Assembly (NCBI GenBank): GCA_938028745.1
Contig: CALIZL010000036.1
Span: 33,573-97,572 of the forward strand
DNA from: an uncultured Prevotella sp.
Lineage (GTDB): Bacteria; Bacteroidota; Bacteroidia; Bacteroidales; Bacteroidaceae
Direction: 5' to 3'
DNA: 64,000 bases
Made by a program: the position numbers and the translations under genes. This document shows, in pieces, positions 34,889 to 45,298 of this stretch. The notes below the pieces were generated by a model. The model ran no database searches and was not told the DNA's origin. It saw only the letters and a program-made list of their open reading frames with translations. Positions within the stretch are counted from its first letter, which is position 1. Every line of letters starts with the position of its first letter.

Positions 34889-36853
34889 TTATTCCTCTTT
34901 ATCTATTTTAAACCATTCTTCATTTATAATACAATTGTCGCTATTGGGGTGTGGGTTCGCTTCTATTACTTTTACAAGTAATGGCATTGGTACAAAATTT
35001 CCAAACACTAAGGCTTCGCCTGGAACTAACTGCCTTATTTTCATTGGATAATCTTCGGAATAGTATGGTAGAACAGAATATATGTATTTCATATCCAAAT
35101 CATTTTGTATCCTGTGAATTATATAATTTCCACATTGACTTAGCACAGTACTAGATAATTCTGAAGGTCTTTGTGAAGAAACGATTAAGTAAATTGCATA
35201 TTTACGTCCTTCTCTTGCAATTCGTTCAAAAATATTGTGTCTCAAAATGTACTGTCCGTCTCTTTTGATATACCGATGTGCTTCATCCAAAATCAGATGA
35301 ATAGGCTGCTTACGTCTATATTCTTCATTCTGTTTTTTACGAAAATCAAATAACATTCTACTAATGACACTTGTCGTTAATTCAAGCGTATCAGATTCAA
35401 GTTCACTTGTGTCTATAATTATAAGTTGTTTCCTTTTCTCTCCATTTCTAATTCCAAAAATCTTGTATATATAGTCTTCCGTATCTATATATATAGTATC
35501 TCCGCATTCTCTCATGAAGCTACATTCTGGGTTATTTAAGAAAAAATCTAAACGAGAAAGTAGTGTTGATGCAAACTCTCTTATTCTTAAGTTTCCTCGC
35601 GCCTCCTCTTCCATTAAGACAATATCCACAGCAGCTTTAAGAAAGTGGTAATCGTAAAATTCCCCAGATTTTAATTTCTTCTCATTAATCTCTATAGCCT
35701 TTGTATTATCTATAAGATCGCTTTGATCAGAAATAAATGTTGCTAGACTCCCTTTGTTATCACCATATTCTATCCAGCAGTTATTATCAGCTTCGTTCAG
35801 AAAACTAATTAAATCGTTTGAAACCTCATCTTCGGATAACACCTTCTTTTGCAATTCTAAAGTCTGTAATACGACCTCTTTACATCTTAAGATAATCCCT
35901 CGAGCAGCAGTTATCTTTGATGTATCACTATTTACTGTAGAATTGACCATATTAAGGATTGATAGTATCTTCCACTTGAAATAGTTTAGATAACTCTTAC
36001 TTGCATCATTGCTACTTACTTGTGAAAATATAGAATGAAATTTGTAAGTTTCTTGTAACACATTACTCCAAAATGGTTTTTGTGATCTTTCAGAAGCCAT
36101 TAGAAAAGCTAACCACTCATCTAAATTCATTAAATAGTGTGGCAACTTAAACCTATGATAAATGGCATCTTCTGCTATATTAGGTTTCAAGAAAACTTTT
36201 TCCACATTTGAATTGAGGTTGGCTGTAGTATCAAAAGCGTTTGTGTATTCACCATTAACATCGAATAATACCGTTTTAGCACCGATGGCATAATTATCTT
36301 CTTTACGATAAATTTCTTGTAAAATATGTGCTATAGTGTTGGATTTTCCACTTCCACTATTCCCTAATACAGCAGTGTGGATATTAAAGAGTTTATTGAT
36401 ATTCAATTGGACTTTATAATTGATCATACTTTTACTATATCCTAACAATAATGAAGGGTGGACACCATCATTTATGTTCATATCTTCAGAAAGGATAGAG
36501 TCGATGTCTTCTATTGTTACAATCTCTACATCGCTGTATAATGAGGGGAATATTCCAATTCCCAAACTAAATCCTTTCTCCTTATCTAAAACTCCTATTG
36601 GTTTAACCATTAGTTCTCTTGAACTATCTAGATTAAATCTTGAATATTCCGTATTTGTTACATTGTAATCCAAAATAGCAATCACTTCACACAAGATACT
36701 CTCTCCTATAGAGTTTGTAGTCTTTAAATAACTCCCAATATTGCCATAATAATAAACATGCCCTTTTATTGATACAGTAGAGGTCTTTGCATCATTATAA
36801 AGACGTATTTTGAATCTATCATATTCAACAGATATGATCTTACCTATCTTCAT
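34889..36853 (-). CDS. herA: HerA-family ATPase (DUF87), defence-associated
   Basis: A 654-residue hexameric-type ATPase: an N-terminal HAS-barrel-like domain (about 1-100), then a RecA fold with Walker A GNSGSGKSNT (164-173), Walker B LILDEAHRYI and a late SSQRPSELSSTVLSQCGN segment typical of HerA/FtsK ATPases. The ATG at 36853 overlaps the end of the SIR2 gene by 14 bases; the frame is open further upstream but inside SIR2. In known SIR2-HerA (Nezha) systems the two proteins form one large complex that depletes NAD after phage infection. A+T-rich composition and lack of NurA argue against a housekeeping DNA-repair HerA. Confidence 0.9.
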   Translation of the reverse strand: MKIGKIISVEYDRFKIRLYNDAKTSTVSIKGHVYYYGNIGSYLKTTNSIGESILCEVIAILDYNVTNTEYSRFNLDSSRELMVKPIGVLDKEKGFSLGIGIFPSLYSDVEIVTIEDIDSILSEDMNINDGVHPSLLLGYSKSMINYKVQLNINKLFNIHTAVLGNSGSGKSNTIAHILQEIYRKEDNYAIGAKTVLFDVNGEYTNAFDTTANLNSNVEKVFLKPNIAEDAIYHRFKLPHYLMNLDEWLAFLMASERSQKPFWSNVLQETYKFHSIFSQVSSNDASKSYLNYFKWKILSILNMVNSTVNSDTSKITAARGIILRCKEVVLQTLELQKKVLSEDEVSNDLISFLNEADNNCWIEYGDNKGSLATFISDQSDLIDNTKAIEINEKKLKSGEFYDYHFLKAAVDIVLMEEEARGNLRIREFASTLLSRLDFFLNNPECSFMRECGDTIYIDTEDYIYKIFGIRNGEKRKQLIIIDTSELESDTLELTTSVISRMLFDFRKKQNEEYRRKQPIHLILDEAHRYIKRDGQYILRHNIFERIAREGRKYAIYLIVSSQRPSELSSTVLSQCGNYIIHRIQNDLDMKYIYSVLPYYSEDYPMKIRQLVPGEALVFGNFVPMPLLVKVIEANPHPNSDNCIINEEWFKIDKEE

Positions 36854-38099
36854 CTTTCTCTTTCTTTTGTTGATTAAGATAACTAACAAACTTTTCCAAA
36901 TCCGATGTACTATCACGGAAGGCGTCAAGGTTTGGTAACAGGTCATTTACAATATAGTCAAAATAATGAATTTTGATTCCATTTAGTAAATTTCCCCATA
37001 ATCGATATATTCGATTATCCTCAATCTTTGATATTACAGAGCCCTCCACGTTATTTAATATCACTAGATTGAATGTTGTATTTGTCGCTAATGCGCGATA
37101 GATTATATCATTTACATGTTCATCACTAAAACTGTATCCTATCACAAATAAAACGCCATTAGGCTCTAGCAATTTATGTTGAAATTCTCTGAATAAATCT
37201 ACATAAGGGCTCCCAAGGCTCTTATTTTGCTTCATTGGCGTTGGATAGATTAGAACATTATTCTCTCCTTTCTGTATCATATCTGCAGGAAGTTCTTTAA
37301 CTTTGAAAAAAGAATTAATATTCGTGTCATCTTCTATCCAATTAATTGAGCCATGTATTTTATATAGATAGACGAGATTTTCTACAGGTTCGTATTTGCT
37401 GATGCTGGAATCCAACCTCTTTGAATAGGTATAATTAAACAATGCAGGATTAAAGAAACGTCCAAGTCCACCACCAAAACCATTGATATAATGAATATTC
37501 AGATTATCTAATGCACGTTCATTGAACAAATCATTATTTGTAGTGAACACATTTATCCTTGACATATCCCTACTTCTAAGAGCCAACTTCTGATAGAACT
37601 TCTGATAATTCTTCAAATCCTTTTTGTAATTTTCGTGTGAAGGGCCTACATTAATACTATTAAATATATGGTTTTCTATAAATTCAATGAGTTTAGCTGT
37701 TTCTTTGACTCCTTTCCCCATACCTTTAAGAGCTTCTCTCTGCGAATATAAAACACTCAAAATTTGTTCTAAATTATTATTATTAGTCTTTTTGAGTTGT
37801 TCAAAAAGTCCTAACATATCTTTTGAAACTTCTAATGGAATCTTTTTACTAAGTGTTTCAAGTAACCCAGCCATTGTTGGAATTGAATGACTGCTTGTTC
37901 CCGATCCAAACAAGAAATGGATATTTTTAAGATTAAAGAACTCATTGAATTTTGGTTTTATAATCTTATCTATTATGTCTTTATATTCAGTATCTGTGTT
38001 CGCTTTAGGCTTTGATATTAAATCTGTATTCCCTTGAAAGAAATGAATTTTACTTTCAATGTCATGTTCTACCTTAAGTCCATTATATTGATTTTCCAT
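36840..38099 (-). CDS. SIR2-domain NADase-like effector
   Basis: A 419-residue protein with a SIR2_2-type fold. The nucleotide-binding FGSGTSS is at 64-70, TTNND is at 186-190 (Asn and Asp in the NAD site), catalytic His249 is in YKIHGSINW, and VIGYSFSDEHVND lies near 340. Bacterial SIR2 proteins of this group usually hydrolyse NAD as an abortive antiphage effector rather than deacetylate proteins. It is coupled to HerA by overlap and starts nine bases after the specificity-subunit gene. No membrane segment. Confidence 0.9.
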   Translation of the reverse strand: MENQYNGLKVEHDIESKIHFFQGNTDLISKPKANTDTEYKDIIDKIIKPKFNEFFNLKNIHFLFGSGTSSHSIPTMAGLLETLSKKIPLEVSKDMLGLFEQLKKTNNNNLEQILSVLYSQREALKGMGKGVKETAKLIEFIENHIFNSINVGPSHENYKKDLKNYQKFYQKLALRSRDMSRINVFTTNNDLFNERALDNLNIHYINGFGGGLGRFFNPALFNYTYSKRLDSSISKYEPVENLVYLYKIHGSINWIEDDTNINSFFKVKELPADMIQKGENNVLIYPTPMKQNKSLGSPYVDLFREFQHKLLEPNGVLFVIGYSFSDEHVNDIIYRALATNTTFNLVILNNVEGSVISKIEDNRIYRLWGNLLNGIKIHYFDYIVNDLLPNLDAFRDSTSDLEKFVSYLNQQKKEKDEDR

Positions 38100-38108
38100 A
38101 CATTTTTA

Positions 38109-39617
38109 CTATATACTAAATTTAACATTTACTTCTTTGTCGTTTGCAATATTATCAATTGCTGTATTTAGGATCTCATTAAGCATCTTTGCTGTTTTAT
38201 CTAATTCATAAATACCCGCTTCTTCATTATAAGCGTTATCTAACTCTAAGAAATTATTTAGAGTAAAGTTATCTGCATCATAATTAGCTTGTAAATTATG
38301 ATAGAGCCTGACTATTTCATCTTGTTTCTTTTTAGGAAATTTGGGAAATAAAATAACATCCCAATATTTTTGGGCAAGACTTCCCCCATTACCTCCAACA
38401 GCATAGAGATCAATGATACCCTTATTTCTTAGATAATCTAGAAAGCATTTTACAAATATCGCTTTATTTATATCGTACGCTTCCTGTTTAAAAGTAATGC
38501 CATGTATATTAGTGATAACATTATCTTCTTCTTCAAGTACAACGATAGAACGCCCTTTCTCAAAGCCCTCTGCACCAAATATCAGATCTCCTCGCTTTAA
38601 CGTTTTTAAACTATTTGGATTGCCCAAGTATTCAACTTTCTCTATTGTTCCATATTTTGATAAGAATTTAGGCAGCACCAATGTGTAAAAGTCTCTATGA
38701 TGAGTTTTACAATAAATACTACCCCCAATATTGGAAACCTGAAGATTCTGTCCTCTTGAAAGTTTAAAGCCTAGTTCATAAATTGTTTGAGCCCCTTTAT
38801 TGTAATTTTTCACAATATATTCATTTTCCTTAAACTCCTTTGTGTAAGTTTTGGTATCTAGCCGGCCAGATAAAACTAATTCATCAAAAAAAGGAAAATC
38901 ATATATAAATTTATCTAATTTCTGATTATTGTAGAGTTCTTGATCGATTAGATCCAATATGTGATTATATCTTTCTTTTATTCTTCTTTCTTTATTGATA
39001 ATAGCACTTGTTAAGAACTCTATAAACTTTATCGTATTCTCCTTATTTTTATTTGGCAACGGTATTTTACAGTTAAGAAACAACTTCTTGGCATGTCGGA
39101 TGGTGGCACCTTTGGGAACCATAACATCAAGTTGTTCACGAAAAAGCGAATGCTTGATGAAAGCCAGTAAATAATATTTATTGCAGTTTATAGGCAGTTT
39201 ATAAAGAGCACTCGAAAGCATTACATTCGGATAATCTCTATCTAAAATTACAATTTCTCCGATATTACTGTCCTTTGAAATTATTAAATCTCCTTCTTTT
39301 AAATTCATCTGAACAAAACTCTGCGGCATTATGGGAAGCATTGTCTCTTTTGTTATATCAGGCAAAAGAGAATGTTCTTGCAAGGCCTTTGTTCGTAAGA
39401 AATAATGTGTAGATTGATTTATATAGTTTAAACTGCCAACCTCAACACCTAAATCTTTCCTTTGAAGTGGACGGCTAAGGAAATCCCTCACGGTAAGAGT
39501 ATTTGTATTTAGCATTGATAAATGCTTATATTGCGAAGCTGACAGAGTGTAATCAACATTGCCTATATCTTTATAAGAAATGGAAGACGGAGTCTTAATA
39601 TACTTGTTACTATCCAT
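38109..39617 (-). CDS. hsdS: Restriction-modification specificity subunit (HsdS-like)
   Basis: A 502-residue protein with two target-recognition halves separated by helical spacers: a first TRD to about 190, a spacer IIN-KERRIKERYNHILDLIDQELYNNQ (in part), and a second TRD about 230-440. The second half includes RGDLIFGAEGFEKGRSIVV, a typical HsdS strand. It should select the DNA sequence for the methyltransferase encoded three bases upstream. Substrate sequence cannot be read from the protein. A+T-rich, in line with the rest of the island. Confidence 0.85.
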   Translation of the reverse strand: MDSNKYIKTPSSISYKDIGNVDYTLSASQYKHLSMLNTNTLTVRDFLSRPLQRKDLGVEVGSLNYINQSTHYFLRTKALQEHSLLPDITKETMLPIMPQSFVQMNLKEGDLIISKDSNIGEIVILDRDYPNVMLSSALYKLPINCNKYYLLAFIKHSLFREQLDVMVPKGATIRHAKKLFLNCKIPLPNKNKENTIKFIEFLTSAIINKERRIKERYNHILDLIDQELYNNQKLDKFIYDFPFFDELVLSGRLDTKTYTKEFKENEYIVKNYNKGAQTIYELGFKLSRGQNLQVSNIGGSIYCKTHHRDFYTLVLPKFLSKYGTIEKVEYLGNPNSLKTLKRGDLIFGAEGFEKGRSIVVLEEEDNVITNIHGITFKQEAYDINKAIFVKCFLDYLRNKGIIDLYAVGGNGGSLAQKYWDVILFPKFPKKKQDEIVRLYHNLQANYDADNFTLNNFLELDNAYNEEAGIYELDKTAKMLNEILNTAIDNIANDKEVNVKFSI

Positions 39618-39620
39618 TGT

Positions 39621-41771
39621 TTACTTCAATTTTATAAAAATATCCTGTAATTGTTTCTCTTGTCTTAAACACCACTGTTTGAAATCGGCTACTGTCTGGG
39701 TAAAATCTTCATCAAGCATAGCCCTACCATCCTCATCTATTTCTACTTCAAAATTGTCATAGTTAATTTTATATACTGGCGAAAAGAATTTCACGCGTTT
39801 ACTTGTTTTTACCTCATAGCCTATATTCTGTATATCTCGTGCGAAAACCTGATAGTTTTGCTCTTTAAGCTTCACCAATTCACTTTTCTTTGGCTTATAT
39901 GCAACAATGATAGATGTATTAACTCCAGTTTCAGCAAATACATTTGCAGGTAAGTCAAATATAGCAACAATGCGCATATTGTCAATTAGCCACTTGCGAA
40001 CAATTTTATGAGAATCAATACTTGCGATGGAATTAGACAATACGATGCCCATTCTACCATTCTCATTGAGAATACGATAAGCATTTTCTAAAAAGATAAC
40101 ACCGAGATCAATTTTATTTGCTTGTTTCTTTGTTTTTTTTCCACCTTTACTATTATTACTGTATAAATCCCACAATTCATAACATTGTATCATCTCCAAG
40201 TCCTTATTATCTTTAGGGACAAAGGCTCTATCTTCGCCAAATGGTGGATTGGTCAGTACGACATCAAATTTTTTGAGTTTGTTCATGTCTGGTCTATTAT
40301 CCCAATTACCATTCTTATTCATTGATGGGATAAGGTCTATAATGTCCCCTTTAGTATCAAACTTAGATAACAATGAGCCATATCCTGCTTTAGCCTTAAT
40401 CTTAGCATTACCATCTCCGTTGAGCAGCATGTTAAGAGTAGCAAGCATCACCATTTGATCGTCAATATCCATACCATAGATATTGTTATCATCCAATTTG
40501 CTATTTGAGTTTACATAAGAAACTGACAGGAAATCAGCTATTCCTACAGTTGGATCTATTACGGTTTCACCATTTCTTGGATTTACAATATTGACCAAAA
40601 AGTCTATGAGTGGGAGAGGTGTTACAAATTGGGCATTATTGTCTTTAGAGAAAGGGGTTGCAAATTTATAAAATACCAACTGGTAAAGGTCGGTTTTATG
40701 TGAACGGACAAAAGAATAGTCCTGAAACTGGTAAATAACTTCTATAAGTATCTTTACATGATTCTCATTCTTTACATTTAAAGGGTTATCTTTCAATATT
40801 CTATGATATGTGCCAGACGCATCCTCTCTTAATGAGTTTATTCGTTTTATAAATATCTGCAAAGACTCATCGGCGAGTGTTTTAAAGTTCTTTTCACTAT
40901 CTGTTATATAAAAATCAAGAAAGCGACTAGGATTTTTTTCATTTCTCTTTTCATCAAAGATTTTCAAAGATAAAATTTGAATCAGAATCTCAAAACCAAT
41001 CTGGTCAACTTTACCTACCCAATCCATAGTCCTTAAAATGCTACTCATAGCATCATTTATCTGAGTAGAATGTACACCTGAGATAATATCTAAATCCTCT
41101 ATTTTTCTTTTAGAGCGATCAAGCGATTTTGTAGCAGACCAATCTAAAAGACTTTCAAAATTTGGTAAATTAAAATAAGGATCAGGAAGATGTAATGAAA
41201 GTTCTTTAGTTTTACTATTATTTCCCTTTGCATTGAATTCTTCACTATATCTCAAGAACATTCCATTGGATTTACGGAATAGATAGAGCCTTTCTGTATC
41301 ATACAAAACACCCAAACAAAAAGAACGACGACTCTCATTCAGATATGCCTTTAACTGTTTATCCCAAACATCTGCAATATTTTTGTTATCCTCTTTTTTG
41401 AACTCCAAAGCAGCTAACAGGTGCTCACGAAGCCAATCTAAACTTTCATTATTGCCGTTGTTATAGTAATCTTTATACTTTTCAAACCACGAAATATCAT
41501 CAAAAATTGCAGCATCAAGTTTGATAGGAGCCGATGATTTATTTCCTTTTGGAAATTGAACTTCGGTTCCGATATAATCTTTAATGAATAGTCCAGATTG
41601 TACAATCGAATAGAGGAATTGCCATTTATAGTATTGCTCATTATGTTCACCATTTTTCTTTTGAAAATTGGTTTTTCTACCCACTGTTAGATGTTCTGGT
41701 AGAAAGCATATGTATTCTTTTATAAACTGATATTTACTATCAAATTCATTTTTTGCTTCTGTAAAAGTCAT
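39621..41771 (-). CDS. N6-adenine DNA methyltransferase with N-terminal nuclease-like domain
   Basis: A 716-residue protein. Residues about 40-150 look like the HsdR N-terminal PD-(D/E)XK nuclease: Asp86 in PIKLDAAIFDD and Glu123-x-Lys125 in ALEFKKED. Residues about 230-370 are helical, like the HsdM N-terminal domain. The methyltransferase core has motif I as DPTVGIADFL (406-415) and motif IV NPPFGED (508-514). Motif I lacks the second Gly of the usual DPxxGxGxFL, so activity is uncertain. No separate HsdR gene exists in the locus, so the enzyme may cut and modify by itself (type IIG-like) or only mark host DNA. Confidence 0.85.
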   Translation of the reverse strand: MTFTEAKNEFDSKYQFIKEYICFLPEHLTVGRKTNFQKKNGEHNEQYYKWQFLYSIVQSGLFIKDYIGTEVQFPKGNKSSAPIKLDAAIFDDISWFEKYKDYYNNGNNESLDWLREHLLAALEFKKEDNKNIADVWDKQLKAYLNESRRSFCLGVLYDTERLYLFRKSNGMFLRYSEEFNAKGNNSKTKELSLHLPDPYFNLPNFESLLDWSATKSLDRSKRKIEDLDIISGVHSTQINDAMSSILRTMDWVGKVDQIGFEILIQILSLKIFDEKRNEKNPSRFLDFYITDSEKNFKTLADESLQIFIKRINSLREDASGTYHRILKDNPLNVKNENHVKILIEVIYQFQDYSFVRSHKTDLYQLVFYKFATPFSKDNNAQFVTPLPLIDFLVNIVNPRNGETVIDPTVGIADFLSVSYVNSNSKLDDNNIYGMDIDDQMVMLATLNMLLNGDGNAKIKAKAGYGSLLSKFDTKGDIIDLIPSMNKNGNWDNRPDMNKLKKFDVVLTNPPFGEDRAFVPKDNKDLEMIQCYELWDLYSNNSKGGKKTKKQANKIDLGVIFLENAYRILNENGRMGIVLSNSIASIDSHKIVRKWLIDNMRIVAIFDLPANVFAETGVNTSIIVAYKPKKSELVKLKEQNYQVFARDIQNIGYEVKTSKRVKFFSPVYKINYDNFEVEIDEDGRAMLDEDFTQTVADFKQWCLRQEKQLQDIFIKLK

Positions 41772-41860
41772 ATTTTAAACTTATTGCTTTTTAATTTAAT
41801 TTTTATCTATTTCCTTTATCGCTATAAGACAGTCTAATGCTATTGTTCTCGTTTGAAGGC

Positions 41861-42754
41861 TCACTCATTTTGTTCATAATAATATGAATAATCAATACCT
41901 TTCATAAACATTTCTCTGTCATTAATCTTGGTTGTGAGAGCTGGCAGCACCAAAGACTTGATGTGCGTACTATCAGAAACACTCTCGCGCATTGCTGACA
42001 AATATTCGTTTTTGTTTATCTGGCTCCAATCCACACAACGCTTTAGAGAACGTTTCAGCATAAGGTCGAGCCAAATGCGAGTGCTGCGACCATTACCCTC
42101 CATAAAAGGATGGGCTACGTTCATCTCTACATACTTATCCATAATCTCATCAAAGGTTGTTTCGGGCATTCGCTCTATTGTTTGCAGGGTTTCAGGGAAG
42201 TGCATACAATTAGCAAAGGTAAAACCTCCTTTGGATATGTTCTTAGTTCGGATTTGTCCTGCAAAGTCGTACAATCCACCAAAAAGATAAGCATGAATCT
42301 GTTGCAGGCACTTTAAACTACCAGGCTCTGCCGTCTGCAAGATTCCACTTTCAAAGAGTTGGTAGGCTTTCTTCTTGCTCTGTCCATCAATGGTGTTGTC
42401 GCTGTAGGTAAACCAGTCAAGAAACTCATTAGCACGATTGTTGGGATAGTTCTTCGCCAATAATACAACACCTTCGCTATTGAGAACATCTGCCACACGT
42501 AGTTTTCCATCAGGTGCTTCAAATTTGAAGCCGTGAGTGGCACTCACGAGTTCAACATCTTTTTGCTTCAACTTCTTTTTCAACCATCGCCAATAGTTAC
42601 CAGCTTTAGTATAGTCTGGCTCGTCATTGATGGCACGAACAATGTCTGTTGCTGAAAACCACCAACAGTTTTGTTTCTCATCCCATACTGCCCTCACTTC
42701 ACGGTCGTTGAAAAAGCGGATAGATTTTTTATTTTGTTCTTTATGTTCTGCCAT
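41861..42754 (-). CDS. Bro-N/Fic fusion protein
   Basis: A 297-residue protein. The N-terminal part (about 12-115) resembles the BRO-N DNA-binding domain (RAVWDEKQNCWWFSATDIV and VLLLAKNYPNNRANEFLDW-like segments). The C-terminal part is a Fic domain with the full AMPylation motif HPFMEGNGRSTR (215-226). The enzyme should transfer AMP or a similar group to a protein target. It lies 89 bases upstream of the methyltransferase gene on the same strand, a common place for Fic proteins in restriction loci. An ATG 18 bases earlier (42772) is an alternative start. Confidence 0.85.
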   Translation of the reverse strand: MAEHKEQNKKSIRFFNDREVRAVWDEKQNCWWFSATDIVRAINDEPDYTKAGNYWRWLKKKLKQKDVELVSATHGFKFEAPDGKLRVADVLNSEGVVLLAKNYPNNRANEFLDWFTYSDNTIDGQSKKKAYQLFESGILQTAEPGSLKCLQQIHAYLFGGLYDFAGQIRTKNISKGGFTFANCMHFPETLQTIERMPETTFDEIMDKYVEMNVAHPFMEGNGRSTRIWLDLMLKRSLKRCVDWSQINKNEYLSAMRESVSDSTHIKSLVLPALTTKINDREMFMKGIDYSYYYEQNE

Positions 42755-42987
42755 AATGAAAAAGTTATTCATCTGGAATGTTAATCACATCTTTTGGACT
42801 CACCAATAAAATCTCAGCTATTAGGAATAACAATTTAAGACTTGGTTGGCAACGATTGCAAACGTATGGGTTCACGATAGTGTAGCCTTTCCGTTTTTTG
42901 CAAGTTAAGCCAGCCTATTCTCATTCTTGGTTAAGCCCCATTTTGTTCTACTTATGAAACGCTTTATGAGTGTTATGTAGTTATTTG

Positions 42988-42995
42988 CAAATATA
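42988..42995 (-). promoter_or_regulatory. -7 element upstream of the Fic-methyltransferase unit
   Basis: TATATTTG on the minus strand, about 235 bases before the Fic start. It is the only good promoter element upstream of the five-gene set. The gap 42773-43040 shows nothing else. Confidence 0.5.
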
Positions 42996-43045
42996 GTAAA
43001 TATTTTTGAGTAGGAGGTTAAGAAAGAAATGTTTTGTGCAAAGAA

Positions 43046-43079
43046 AAAGAGGAAGTGCCAAAATAGGTACTTCCTCTTT
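43046..43079 (-). terminator. Terminator after dnaK
   Basis: AAAGAGGAAGT (43046-43056) pairs with ACTTCCTCTTT (43069-43079); it lies 22 bases past the dnaK stop. Confidence 0.85.
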
Positions 43080-43100
43080 ACGTTATTTGTTGTGACTTCT

Positions 43101-45017
<1,917 letters not shown>

Positions 45018-45239
45018 AAGAATATTTTGTTTTATATTTTTGTTCGATGTTATATTATTTGTGGCTCTCCATTTGTGGTTTGCCAGTCCCTATATATAAT
45101 AAGGTGTGTTGGGCTTGTTTGTTTTTAGCTGCCCAACTGCTTACTTATTAACAAAGCCTATGCCATAGCGATAGAAAAGGCAAAAGGGTGTCAGTGGTGC
45201 GACAATTTGTCATTCTGTCTTGTCGTTTTTATATGCAAA

Positions 45240-45276
45240 AACCCGTCTTGACAGCATAGTGTAGTCAAGACGGGTT
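45240..45276 (-). terminator. Terminator after the malic enzyme gene
   Basis: AACCCGTCTTGAC (45240-45252) pairs perfectly with GTCAAGACGGGTT (45264-45276). Confidence 0.85.
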
Positions 45277-45298
45277 GGTTTAGTCTGCGGTTTCTATG

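Noticed and set aside
34889..42754. Complete type I restriction system
   Set aside because: No HsdR helicase-nuclease gene is present in or beside the island.
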